From positions 62,001 through 126,000 of the forward strand of contig JAJPJX010000093.1 of assembly GCA_021324015.1 (NCBI GenBank): a stretch of 64,000 nucleotides of DNA, written 5' to 3'. The notes below the pieces were generated by a model. That model was not told the DNA's origin. It did no database searches and saw only the letters and a program-made list of their open reading frames with translations. The DNA is from Solibacteraceae bacterium (GTDB lineage: Bacteria > Acidobacteriota > Terriglobia > Bryobacterales > Bryobacteraceae). The position numbers and the translations under genes are program-made. This document shows positions 41,133-50,057 of this stretch, piece after piece (the first letter of the stretch is position 1; every line of letters starts with the position of its first letter).

Positions 41133-41879
41133 CTACGCCCGTGCCTCGTCCCCCGTCTGGGCCCCGGCCACCAGCCGTTGATAAACTTCCCGGGCGGCTT
41201 TTTGCGCGGCGCTCTTCTTGGTGAAGCCGTCCGCCTGCCCGACCCATTCGCGGCCTACGCGCACTTCGATGGTGAAGGTTTTGGAGTGCTCGGGCCCGCG
41301 CTCTCGCACGATGGAATAGCGCGGCTGCGGCAGCTTGCGCGCCTGGGCCAGTTCCTGCAGCGCGCTCTTGAAATCCATCACGCTCTGCGGCAGTGGCTCC
41401 TGGAGCATGGCGTGGTCGTCGCCCGCCGGACCCAGCACGAAGTGGGTGACGAACTCCCGCGTGCGCTCCAGTCCCCCGTCCAGGTACATGGCGGCGATCA
41501 GGGCCTCCAGCGCGTCTACCAGCAGGGTCTTCTTACTCCGGCCCCCGTTCATCTCCTCGCCGCGCCCCAGTTGCAGGTACTGGCCCAGGCCGATCTCCCG
41601 CGCCACCTCGTGCAGATGCGCGGCGCTCACCAAGTGTGCCTTGATTTTGGAAAGCCGCCCTTCGGACTCGCCCGGCAGCCGCCGGATCAGCGCCTCGCTG
41701 ATCAGGAAGCCCAGCACCGAGTCGCCCAGAAATTCCAGTTGCTCGTTGTCGCCGCCCGCCACCGCCGCGGGAGTGTTTTCGTGGACGTGGGAACTGTGAG
41801 TAAGCGCGCGGACCAGGATTTCCCGGTTCTCGAAACGGAATCCGATCGTCTCCTCCAGACCCTCTAGGTCCGCGCGCAT
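41133..41879 (-). CDS. rnc: Ribonuclease III
   Basis: A 248-residue double-strand RNA endonuclease for rRNA and mRNA processing. The signature NEQLEFLGDSVLG (metal-binding Glu and Asp) lies near residue 45, and LLVDALEALIAAMYLDGG carries the second metal cluster. The C-terminal dsRNA-binding domain runs from about 165 (DFKSALQELAQ) to KSAAQKAAREVYQRL. It ends 60 nt before the defence-like ATPase and begins 9 nt after an exported TPR gene, so it shares a unit with that upstream gene. Confidence 0.96.
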   Translation of the reverse strand: MRADLEGLEETIGFRFENREILVRALTHSSHVHENTPAAVAGGDNEQLEFLGDSVLGFLISEALIRRLPGESEGRLSKIKAHLVSAAHLHEVAREIGLGQYLQLGRGEEMNGGRSKKTLLVDALEALIAAMYLDGGLERTREFVTHFVLGPAGDDHAMLQEPLPQSVMDFKSALQELAQARKLPQPRYSIVRERGPEHSKTFTIEVRVGREWVGQADGFTKKSAAQKAAREVYQRLVAGAQTGDEARA

Positions 41880-41888
41880 GGTCCGGGA

Positions 41889-42689
41889 TCAGGGCTTCTT
41901 GATGTCCACCTGTGGAGGCGCGGGCGGCGCGGCCGGCTTGGCGCCGCCCTTAGCCTGGAGGGCGCGCACCCGTTCCGCCTGAGCGAACTGCCGGATGGCC
42001 GGGTTCAGGTTCGGCATGGCCATCACCTTGTCCAGCACCGCCACGGCTTCGTCGTGCTTGCCCGCCAGGTTTTCGGCCGCCCCCAGACGCACCATGGTGG
42101 CCGGGTCCGGCGTCGTGGAATTGTCCACCGCGAACTGGAATTCGTTTGCTGCCACGTCGTATTTCTTCCGCGCCATAGCCGCCAGACCCAGGGCTTCGTG
42201 AGCCTGCGCTGTGAAATCCTTCTTGGCTCCGTTCCACTGGTCGTCGGTCAGTTGCGGATTCGGCTTGGCCGCGTCTTTGAGCGTGTCCATGGCGTTCTTG
42301 GAGTACTTCTCCACCTTGGCCAGCTTCTCTTCCCGGTCCAGGTCGTTCTCGCGTGTGTGCGCCGCGATGTTGCGCGCCAGCATCAGCATGGCCTGGTAGT
42401 TCTTGGGATCCGCTTCCAGGGCGCGTTCGCCGTAGATCACTACCTTGTCGTAGTCCCCCTTCTGCTCGTAAGAGGCGGCTTCGAAAAACAACGCAATGCC
42501 CTTGAACTCGGTGTCGGCGAACTTGGTCAGCAGGTCCTCCGCGGCCTTTATCCGGGTGTCCGGATCCTGGGCGTTGAACATGGCCTGCAAAGCCTCTACC
42601 TCTTTCTGCGACTTCGGCCGGGGCTGCGCCCACAGGCCGCTTGCGCCGGCGGCCAGCGCCAGGATACCGGACAGAATCATTCGTTTCAT
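41889..42689 (-). CDS. Exported tetratricopeptide-repeat protein
   Basis: A 266-residue protein with a signal peptide (MKRMILSGILALAAGASGLW-AQ). At least three TPR-like helical pairs are visible: DKVVIYGERALEADPKNYQA, ALGLAAMARKKYDVAANEFQ and AVAVLDKVMAMPNLNP. Rich in Lys/Asp between helices, with a short Pro/Ala tail. Such periplasmic TPR proteins act as scaffolds in envelope complexes. A second TPR gene lies 31 nt upstream and rnc 9 nt downstream. No specific function is recognised. Confidence 0.8.
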   Translation of the reverse strand: MKRMILSGILALAAGASGLWAQPRPKSQKEVEALQAMFNAQDPDTRIKAAEDLLTKFADTEFKGIALFFEAASYEQKGDYDKVVIYGERALEADPKNYQAMLMLARNIAAHTRENDLDREEKLAKVEKYSKNAMDTLKDAAKPNPQLTDDQWNGAKKDFTAQAHEALGLAAMARKKYDVAANEFQFAVDNSTTPDPATMVRLGAAENLAGKHDEAVAVLDKVMAMPNLNPAIRQFAQAERVRALQAKGGAKPAAPPAPPQVDIKKP

Positions 42690-42720
42690 GAAAAACTCCT
42701 TCGTATTTGTGCTGTACTGC

Positions 42721-44196
42721 TCACTTCTGGAAGCTCCGCGTAACGCCCTGCTCGGCGGCGTTGCGAGCCGCGGCCGATGCCCCGGCGACGGCCAGGGCGT
42801 CCTGAAAATGCTTCACCGCTTGCGCCCGGTCGCCCGCCGCGTCTGAAAGCCTGCCCAGATACACCAGCGCCCAAGCCTTTACCGGCGGCGCGGGCGACGA
42901 TTCCAGCGTCTTCCGAAACAGTTGCTCGGCCGTCTCGGGATCCCGCTGCAGTACGGCGATGCGCGCCAGCCCATAATAGGCCTGGGCGTGCATTGGCTGG
43001 TCCCCGCTTTCCTGCAAAACATGCAGATAAGCCGCTTTGGCCTGGTCCAGGTTGCGGTTGCGGTAAAGCTGCTCGGCTTCATCCAGGGCCTTCGCCGCCC
43101 CGCTCAATGGCGGCGGGGGCGCGGCCGCGGCTTGCGGCAAGGGGGCCTTCCGCGCCGGCAGCTCCTTGGCAAATTCCACCGGCATCAGGCGGGCGTCTTC
43201 TTTCTTCAAATCAATCGCCTTTACCATCTCCGGGAAAGAGAAACGCATCGAGATCTGATCTTTTTCGTACCCTGCCAGCGCTTCGGAAAAGTAAGGCGCC
43301 AGGATAAAGCCCTCTTTCAGCGCCAGGTCTACCAGGGCCGGCTTGTGGTCCATGCGGGCTTCCACCGCCTTGATCAGCGATTCCGTGGTCAGCAGCAGGA
43401 AATCTTCCTTGTATTGCTCGGCCAGCGCCGGCGCCCGCTGCGCGTGGTCCGCCAACCCCCGCTTGCGCAGAATGATTTCCGCGTTCCGCGTGGCCAGGGG
43501 GTCCAACTGAAAGTGCAGGTAGGCGTGCCGGATCTCGTCGGTCTGCAGTTCCGCGGCGGGAGTCACCACCACGTAATAATCGTTCCCGTAGCTGCGCGTC
43601 TGCACCTGGCTGGGCGGGGCCAGCAGGCACACGAAGATCTGAAAATGGCGGCCCAGCGACGGTGCGTTCGTGACGTTCCGCAGGTAGGCGTTCACTTGCA
43701 GCACCAGGTCGGTGATCGGACCATGGTAGCGTTCCAGGACCTGCTCGAAGGCCGGCTGCGAGCGCTTCCAGAGGTCTTCGATGTGCGCCTCCTCGTAGAA
43801 GCGGGTAAGTAGCGGCCCCAGTCCCTGCAACTGCGCCGCATCCGGCGGGATCTCCACATCCCGGCCCTTTACTTCGAAGGTGGGCGGATCGCCGTACGAA
43901 AGAGCCCAGGAAATATATTGGTTGAGTTCGGCGGTGTTGTCCCGCTTACGGTGTTCGGCGAAGAACTCCTTGAGCGCCGGCAGGCACGCGAGGCTTTTGC
44001 CGGCCAGTTCTTTACGGACCGACGCTCGCAAGGGGTGATTGTTCGGCGAGTCCAGGTCGGCGTCAAACCCGGCGGCGTTGAGGGCTGCCATGACCGTAAA
44101 AAGCGTCGGACTGGCATCCAGTTGGCCGTGCTCGGAGGGACCGGCCCTCGCTGTCAGGGCCGCCGCCAGAATGGCGGGAAGTACAAAACGCCTCAA
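42721..44196 (-). CDS. Exported TPR protein with unknown N-terminal domain
   Basis: A 491-residue protein with a signal peptide (MRRFVLPAILAAALTARAG). Residues 25-345 form an all-helical domain of unknown type with a mid-section DYYVVVTPAAELQTDEIRHA and HAYLHFQLDPLA that recalls degenerate metallopeptidase-like sequences. After a Pro/Ala linker (about 350-365), residues 366-490 hold three or more TPR units (ALDEAEQLYRNRNLDQAKAA, YYGLARIAVLQRDPETAEQL, AGDRAQAVKHFQDAL). Same direction as the next TPR gene. Confidence 0.8.
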   Translation of the reverse strand: MRRFVLPAILAAALTARAGPSEHGQLDASPTLFTVMAALNAAGFDADLDSPNNHPLRASVRKELAGKSLACLPALKEFFAEHRKRDNTAELNQYISWALSYGDPPTFEVKGRDVEIPPDAAQLQGLGPLLTRFYEEAHIEDLWKRSQPAFEQVLERYHGPITDLVLQVNAYLRNVTNAPSLGRHFQIFVCLLAPPSQVQTRSYGNDYYVVVTPAAELQTDEIRHAYLHFQLDPLATRNAEIILRKRGLADHAQRAPALAEQYKEDFLLLTTESLIKAVEARMDHKPALVDLALKEGFILAPYFSEALAGYEKDQISMRFSFPEMVKAIDLKKEDARLMPVEFAKELPARKAPLPQAAAAPPPPLSGAAKALDEAEQLYRNRNLDQAKAAYLHVLQESGDQPMHAQAYYGLARIAVLQRDPETAEQLFRKTLESSPAPPVKAWALVYLGRLSDAAGDRAQAVKHFQDALAVAGASAAARNAAEQGVTRSFQK

Positions 44197-44301
44197 GTAA
44201 AGATTCCTGCCTCGAACACGTCCAGTGTACCCTACTTCCCGGCAGCGGCGAAATTTCCCGCGATCCCCGGGGTCGAGACAGGAATGCTGCCCGCTGTCGT
44301 G

Positions 44302-45312
44302 CTATCGATGCCAACCCCGGTAAAATCCGTGGCCGTAGTAAAAGCCGGGTCCCCAATACCGCGGTCCCCACATAAAGGCGAAACTCGGTCCCCAGTAATA
44401 CGGATAGTAACCCGGCCCGTAGCCGTAGTAGTAGGGCGGCGGAGGCGGCGCGCAGCCGTAACACGCAGGAGGCGGAGCCGCTTGGCGCGCCTGCATCTCT
44501 GCCGGTTGCTCGTAGTCGCCCGGCCGTACGAAACGGAAGGCTTGCGGCGCGCGTTCGGTCGAGAAACTCACGGGCGCCAGCACGCGGAACGTCAGTACGC
44601 TCTCCGGATAAATCACGGTCGGCCGGCCGCGGGTTAGCAGCACCCCAATGGTCGAGGCCATGGCTCCGGCGGCCGCCCCTATGCCGGCGCCCATGCCCCC
44701 TTCGACCGCTCCTCCGATCGCCGCTCCCAATGCCGTTGTGCCTCCGATGGCGGCTGCGTCTCGCCCCATCGAGGTCCCTCCCGCGTGCTGCACCAATTGC
44801 GTCTGGACCGGCAACTGCTGGCCATCCACCAGAGGCAGATCCGTTAACTGAATGCCCAGCCGCGAAACGCCTTCCACCCGTCCGGCTTTCCTGGTTTCGG
44901 CCACCCGCCCGCCCAGGGTTTGCCCGCGCTGCGCCACCACGACGCCATCTACGATGATCGGCCGCACCAGCGTGGCCGTGAACCCGTCACCTGGCTGGTT
45001 TACGTCCGAGGACAGCGCCTGGTTCAGCCGCACCGTCAAATAGGTGCCGGGCTGGATTGTCAGCCTCGGAGGCAGCACGTACGGGCCCTCGTTCGATGGC
45101 GGGGGTACTTGGTTCTGTGGGTCGTTCGTCTCTGCGGGGACTCCCTGATCGGGTGCTGCCGCCTGGTTCTGCGGCGGATCTCCTATCCGCCGCCACCCGC
45201 CCGGCGACGCCGGGCCCGGCGAGTTCTGCGCGAAACTCAGCGCGGAAAGTGCCGCCAAACCGAGGATCAGGTGGGAAGCACCGGAAATCGAATAACGGCC
45301 AAAGCTCTTCAT
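44302..45312 (-). CDS. Secreted Gly/Pro/Tyr-rich protein of unknown function
   Basis: A 336-residue protein with a signal peptide (cleavage near ALSALSFA-QN). Residues 75-170 are beta-rich (LTIQPGTYLTVRLNQALSSD, IIVDGVVVAQRGQTLGG), then a Gly/Ala-rich stretch (about 185-225) that could be a glycine-zipper membrane segment, then a tail rich in Pro, Tyr, Gly and Trp with repeating YYxGYGPGYY/ YYWGP units. It resembles TrbI-like beta segments followed by a disordered surface tail. Function not recognised; an envelope or adhesin role is only a guess. Confidence 0.75.
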   Translation of the reverse strand: MKSFGRYSISGASHLILGLAALSALSFAQNSPGPASPGGWRRIGDPPQNQAAAPDQGVPAETNDPQNQVPPPSNEGPYVLPPRLTIQPGTYLTVRLNQALSSDVNQPGDGFTATLVRPIIVDGVVVAQRGQTLGGRVAETRKAGRVEGVSRLGIQLTDLPLVDGQQLPVQTQLVQHAGGTSMGRDAAAIGGTTALGAAIGGAVEGGMGAGIGAAAGAMASTIGVLLTRGRPTVIYPESVLTFRVLAPVSFSTERAPQAFRFVRPGDYEQPAEMQARQAAPPPACYGCAPPPPPYYYGYGPGYYPYYWGPSFAFMWGPRYWGPGFYYGHGFYRGWHR

Positions 45313-45619
45313 AATCGACTGCCTCTACAGTCTCGATGCATCTCGCTATGCATCTGTTTCGCCAATCTCGCCAGCCGTGCGCGGGAGCGATCTGCCAACC
45401 TGTTTACAGGGACTTAGCGGCACGTCTCCGCCCCCCGCACCCCGCTATACCATGGCCGGAAAACACCGCCGGTGGTGGTTTTCAGCCATGCTGTCCGGTG
45501 GCACTCGAGTGTGAAGGAACGCACCCGCAACAGTACCCTCCGCGCCGGGCCGCTGTCCCCGGGCGCCTACAATAAAAGGTAATCGGCTTTGGTCGTCTCG
45601 GCCCCGGACGCGGCGCATC
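45313..45619. other. Intergenic region between divergent genes with an inverted repeat
   Basis: This 307-nt gap separates the Gly-rich protein gene (leftward) from a GT39-like gene (rightward). It contains the long inverted repeat 45451-45490 and TACAAT at 45568-45573, a possible -10 for the rightward gene, without a clear -35. Two copies of ATGCATCT occur at 45336-45343 and 45349-45356 near the left gene. No open frame with a convincing start was seen. Confidence 0.6.
45451..45490. repeat. 40-nt imperfect inverted repeat
   Basis: Outer arms CATGGC (45451-45456) and GCCATG (45485-45490) are exact; inner arms GAAAACACC and GGTGGTTTTC pair with one bulged base, around a short GCCG-type loop. 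It may be an operator, a small transcript terminator or a remnant of a mobile repeat. Confidence 0.5.
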
Positions 45620-47272
45620 ATGAAGGGCCTCACTCTCCGGATTGCGTGCCTGTTTGGGATTGTCCTCGTGCTGTTGGGCTTTGGCCTCGGCAAGGCGGGC
45701 CTGGCGAGCGCTTTTATCGATCCGGTAAGCGGTTTTCGCGCGCAGGACGAAACCACCTACGCCAGCGGTGCGCTTGGTTTGGCCAGTCATGGCGGCTGGC
45801 TTACCCCTAAAGTCCTGGGCCGCTACCTGCTGGTGAAGCCCCCTCTGCTCATCTGGCTGGCCGGCCTCTCGCTCCGGCTACTCGGCGAATCGACGCTCGC
45901 ATTGCGCCTGCCGGTTCTGCTCGCGGGAACCCTCGCCACCGTTCTACTCATTCTCTGGGCCGCCCGCGCCCGCTCGCCCTGGGCAGGAGCGCTCGCCGGG
46001 CTGCTGCTCCTGGCGGATCCGCTGTGGCACATGCTCGCGCGTCTCTGCTACACGGACATGTTGCTGGCCCTGGCCCTCGCCGGAGCTTCGTTTGTCCTCC
46101 TCCGGGACCCCTGTCTGGAGCGCCGCCGCAGCCTGCTGCTCTTCGCGCTTTCTACCGCCCTGGGGATCATGGCCAAGAATGCCGCCGGCCTGCTGCCCCT
46201 CCTGATCCTGGGGGTGTTTTGCCTGCTTGCTCCCCCCGGCAGCCGCCCTGCGTTCGCGCGCGTGGCGCGAGCGGTTGCTTTGGTGATCCTGTTCGCCGCC
46301 CCCTGGCACCTCTATCAGGGAGTCGTCCACCCGCGCTGGTTCTGGACTGATTACGTCGGTATCCAGCTTCTGAAGTTCGGTCTCCGCCCCCCCGTCCAAC
46401 CTACGCCCGAAAGCGCCGCGGCGTTCTACGCCCAGCGCCTGTTCCGCATGGATCCGCTGCTCCTTCTCCTGGCGCTCGCGGCGATGCCCATGTTGGTGCG
46501 CGCTGCGCGGCGTAAACAAATCGAGGCCCTGCTGCTGGTTTCCTGGCTGCTGGTGTGTGCCGCCGCCCTGCTGGCCTTCCGTTATCACAACCTGCCGTAT
46601 CTTCTCTACTTGATCCCACCGCTGTGCCTCGCCGCCGCCGGCTACGCCCCCCTGGCTGCCTCCAAACGGCAGCGGCTTGCCTGCGCCGCGCTGGTGGGTG
46701 CCCTCTGCGTCAAGGCGGCCTTTCCCCACCAGGTTTGGGGCCTCTCTTATGGCGGTGGCGCGCCGCTCCCGGCGGCCCGCGCCCTCGACTGGTATGCGGG
46801 CCTGGGACGCCCCAATGAACTCATTGCCGTAAACCCTGACGACGAGTTCTACGCCTCCGTGCTGGCCCTCCCCAAGGTACGCTATTGCTACGTCGACCCG
46901 GCCGGAGTAGGTCTCCGCTATGCCCCACACTATGTCTATCTGGGCATCGTCATCCGCGCGGAACAGTTCGACGACCTGGAAAGCTGGCAGCCACGATTCC
47001 TCGAGCGCCTGCGCGCCTGGGGACTGGACTCGGCCGAACCCGTGGGCACCACCATCGTGGCAGCTTCAAAAGCCGAGGTCCTGCACATGATGACCACTCA
47101 TCCCTTCAGCGATTTCTATTTGCCCGCCGGTCTGCGCTCCACCGTCGAGCCGCTGGCGGGTTCCGGCCGCCGCCTCGCGGCGCCTACGCCCGGCCGTTTC
47201 TTTCTCCTAGGCGCCGAACTGCCCGCCAACTCCTTCGCGCGGGCGCGTCCCCGCCCGCCGCAATCCTGGTGA
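45620..47272 (+). CDS. ArnT/GT39-family glycosyltransferase, polytopic
   Basis: A 550-residue membrane protein with about 11-12 hydrophobic segments in the first 380 residues and a soluble C-terminal part. The first loop carries FRAQDETTYASGALGLASHG, the acidic D-E motif of GT-C enzymes that use polyprenyl-phosphate sugars, and VKPPLLIWLAGLSLRLLG continues the ArnT pattern. It would glycosylate a lipid or protein on the periplasmic side. No strong ribosome site precedes ATG 45620. Convergent by 6 nt with the next glycosyltransferase. Confidence 0.82.
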   Translation: MKGLTLRIACLFGIVLVLLGFGLGKAGLASAFIDPVSGFRAQDETTYASGALGLASHGGWLTPKVLGRYLLVKPPLLIWLAGLSLRLLGESTLALRLPVLLAGTLATVLLILWAARARSPWAGALAGLLLLADPLWHMLARLCYTDMLLALALAGASFVLLRDPCLERRRSLLLFALSTALGIMAKNAAGLLPLLILGVFCLLAPPGSRPAFARVARAVALVILFAAPWHLYQGVVHPRWFWTDYVGIQLLKFGLRPPVQPTPESAAAFYAQRLFRMDPLLLLLALAAMPMLVRAARRKQIEALLLVSWLLVCAAALLAFRYHNLPYLLYLIPPLCLAAAGYAPLAASKRQRLACAALVGALCVKAAFPHQVWGLSYGGGAPLPAARALDWYAGLGRPNELIAVNPDDEFYASVLALPKVRYCYVDPAGVGLRYAPHYVYLGIVIRAEQFDDLESWQPRFLERLRAWGLDSAEPVGTTIVAASKAEVLHMMTTHPFSDFYLPAGLRSTVEPLAGSGRRLAAPTPGRFFLLGAELPANSFARARPRPPQSW

Positions 47273-47278
47273 GTGGCT

Positions 47279-49885
47279 CTATTCCACCGGCAAACTGCTG
47301 CGATTGCCGAACACGCTCCGGCCCTCCACCACCGCGGCGATCGCCAGCGGTACGGCCCGCCCCGGGGGCGCATCCCGCGGCACTTCGAAGCGGATCTCCT
47401 CCACGCCGGTCAGCCCGGGTGCGCCCGCGGCTGAAATCAGCCGGGCGCCGTGATGGTGCACGCCGACAATTACGCCGTAGACCGGCGGATCTTGCGGTCC
47501 CAGCCCCGTAGCGAACAGGCGCAGCTCTTCCCCCCGCCGCGCGGGCCGCTCCTCCGTCACCAAGCTTCCATCGGCGTGCAGCAGGACCGCCTGCAAGCCC
47601 CCGCCCGCGGCGCGCATCTGGAAAATGCCGGGTGCCGCGGGCAGTACCTGCACCTCCCTCACCACCAGGGCTTCTCCGGCGCGCAGCCTGACCTTCACAC
47701 GGCCAGGCGCGAGGCGGGCGGGAACCAGCACCGTGACGGCTTCTTGCAAGCCGAAACGGCACAGCGCCAGAATGCGGGCCGCCCTGTCGCCGAACCACAC
47801 CGAGACGCCATGCAGCGCAAGCGGCAGTTGTTCCGGAGGATCCGCCGCGGTGCCCGCGCGCGGCGAGAAAACGTCTCCGTACGTTGCGGAAACCTCCGCC
47901 AGTTCCACCGGCAGGCGGCCCAGCACAGCCCCCGCGGGAACCGCTCCTTTGAGACCGCTGGCGAAGCCGCCCCCCACAATGGTGACGATCCCCCCCGGAC
48001 TGACGCCCTGCCGCACATCGTCGCGCCACCCGCCTCCGCCCGTGATCGCCTCGATGTAGGGCTTGCCTGGGTAGGGCGTCAGCTTCACCGGCTCTTCGTC
48101 CGGATTGAATAGCCAGAAGTCCCGCGTCGGGAAGTAGCGGACAAGTTCCGCGTCTGCCGCCGCTCCCAGATCGCGTGCCCACACCACTGGCGAAGCGTCG
48201 ATGTTCGCGTCGTTGTAGACCACGCCGTAGTGAAAGGAATGCGCGGGGCCGTAGCGCACCAGCACGACGTGCTCTCCTCCGCGTTCCCGCAACTGCCGCA
48301 GCGCCTCGGCCCGCGGCGTGAACGTGGCCGAGACCGTCCACGGGAGCAGCAGTCCACTGAGGATGGTCACGCCCGCGCTCGCGAACACCAGCGCCACCGC
48401 ATACCGGGAAATCACCCGGCCCGCCCGCCATGTGCGCATCACGCGCAGGCCTTCCAGCACCGCCAGCAGTAGCAGTCCCGCGAGGGGCGCGTCGTAATGC
48501 GGGAAGAAAAACGGGTACAAGGTGTTCCCCGCCAGCACGACTCCGGCCGCCAGCAGCGGAACACGCAGCCGGCGCCGCTTCCAGGCCAGTGGGAGGAACA
48601 GCAGCGGCAGCGTGAACAGCGGTTGCAGGTAGAAACGCCAGAAGGCCTTCAGCCGCTCCGCTTGCAGGCCCCACCGGAATTGCGAGCGGTAGGCGTCCAA
48701 CTGCCAGTGAAAGACATCGGCCAGGTCTTTGTGGCGGTGAATGCCCGGCGCGTCTGTAATAGGAGCCTGCCAGAAGAACGACTGCGGCGTGCCGTAGATC
48801 CGCTGGTGCAGGCTGTAAGGCATCCACAGCGCATGCCCGGTGACCCGCCAGTTGTAGTACGCCGTGCCTGCCGCCAGCACCGCTGCCGCGGCGGTCAACG
48901 GCAGCGCCACCCGCGTCACCCGCAGGTGCTTCGGCGTACCTTTCGCGCGCACCAGCCACACTCCCACCCAGAGCGCTAGCGGCAGGCTCAGCAGCAAACC
49001 TTCGTACGGACGGCTGTTTGCCAGGATAGCCAGCCCCAGGCCGAACAGGAGGCTGTCGCGGACTTTGGGCCCGCGCGGAATGCGCGCCCAGGCGCCCAGG
49101 GCCAGCGCGCCACCGGCGGCCGCCATCGCGCCTCCCCAGTAGGTGTTCATCCAGGGACTCGTGATGCCGAACCGGCACGCCGCCAGCAGGCCTCCCAGGA
49201 AGGCCCACTTGGGGGGCAGCCAGGCCTGAAGCATCCAGCAGATCAGCGCGCACATCAGCCCGGCGGTCAACCAGACGCCCAACCACGGCGCGAGGCCGAG
49301 CGCTTTGGCCGCCGCCATGGGCACCGCCGGCGCCACCGGATAAATCGAGGTGTAGGTCGGCTGGTGAAACACGTAAATGGTTTCGAAGTGCTTCCACAGC
49401 GGGTGGGTCGGATTGGTCAGCCGTCCGGAAGCGAACGTGTCCGCCAGCAGCAGGTAGCCGAATTCGTCGGCCACCAGCGGCTGTGGTGTGTGCAGCACCG
49501 GATCGAGCGCCAGGCGCACGAGCATCGGCAGCAGGCCCACGCAGATCATCGCCCGCGTCTTGTGACCGGCAAAAGCCGCCACGGCCCGCTCGGCCGCCGC
49601 CAGGCGCTTGCTACCCAGCCGCAGGCCGAAGAATCCCAACCCGCAGGCCACGAGCGCCGCCACCGTCTCCGCGATGTCCTGCCAGGTTTTGTCCGCGAGC
49701 GCGTGGCCCAGGTGAATCGAGGCGATGCGGAACGCGGCGTCTCGCGTGGCCCAAGCCAGCGCCGCTGCCATGCCAAACATCGCAGCCAGCGCCAAAAGAG
49801 CCGTCAGGGGCAGCCAGGCACGCTTGCGAAACGAGGGCGGCGCTTCCCCGGAGGCCCGGGCCAATTCGGGAGTAGAGGTGGCCAT
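47279..49885 (-). CDS. Polytopic glycosyltransferase with C-terminal Solibacter-type (TIGR03437-like) domain
   Basis: An 868-residue protein. Residues 1-480 are a GT-C membrane region with VADEFGYLLLAD in the first periplasmic loop and about 11 membrane segments. Residues 480-620 form an outer soluble stretch. From about 625 to 868 the sequence shows SPGGIVTIVGGGF, PAAPGIFQMRAAGGGLQAVL, EERPARRGEELRLFATGLGP and DPPVYGV, which I recognise as the ~215-residue C-terminal domain family first noted in Solibacter. Fusion of it to a membrane glycosyltransferase is unusual. Divergent from a second domain-fused glycosyltransferase with 172 nt between. Confidence 0.82.
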   Translation of the reverse strand: MATSTPELARASGEAPPSFRKRAWLPLTALLALAAMFGMAAALAWATRDAAFRIASIHLGHALADKTWQDIAETVAALVACGLGFFGLRLGSKRLAAAERAVAAFAGHKTRAMICVGLLPMLVRLALDPVLHTPQPLVADEFGYLLLADTFASGRLTNPTHPLWKHFETIYVFHQPTYTSIYPVAPAVPMAAAKALGLAPWLGVWLTAGLMCALICWMLQAWLPPKWAFLGGLLAACRFGITSPWMNTYWGGAMAAAGGALALGAWARIPRGPKVRDSLLFGLGLAILANSRPYEGLLLSLPLALWVGVWLVRAKGTPKHLRVTRVALPLTAAAAVLAAGTAYYNWRVTGHALWMPYSLHQRIYGTPQSFFWQAPITDAPGIHRHKDLADVFHWQLDAYRSQFRWGLQAERLKAFWRFYLQPLFTLPLLFLPLAWKRRRLRVPLLAAGVVLAGNTLYPFFFPHYDAPLAGLLLLAVLEGLRVMRTWRAGRVISRYAVALVFASAGVTILSGLLLPWTVSATFTPRAEALRQLRERGGEHVVLVRYGPAHSFHYGVVYNDANIDASPVVWARDLGAAADAELVRYFPTRDFWLFNPDEEPVKLTPYPGKPYIEAITGGGGWRDDVRQGVSPGGIVTIVGGGFASGLKGAVPAGAVLGRLPVELAEVSATYGDVFSPRAGTAADPPEQLPLALHGVSVWFGDRAARILALCRFGLQEAVTVLVPARLAPGRVKVRLRAGEALVVREVQVLPAAPGIFQMRAAGGGLQAVLLHADGSLVTEERPARRGEELRLFATGLGPQDPPVYGVIVGVHHHGARLISAAGAPGLTGVEEIRFEVPRDAPPGRAVPLAIAAVVEGRSVFGNRSSLPVE

Positions 49886-50057
49886 GATGCCCTTGCCGGG
49901 CCGCGGCCGCTTTCCATATCGTGCCGGCGGCCTGATTTCGCATGGTAGAATCCGTGCGGATTCGCGTCAATGCGGCCATGTGCGATTTCACTCATCGCGG
50001 CAGGCCTCGCGGGCGCGATACCCTGAGACGGTCAGGCTCGCCCGCGAGCCCTCCCGC

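Noticed and set aside
47184-49397. Long frame on the same strand as the Solibacter-domain glycosyltransferase but in another phase
   Set aside because: Gly/Arg/Ala-rich out-of-phase reading; the membrane glycosyltransferase frame has real motifs and TM pattern.
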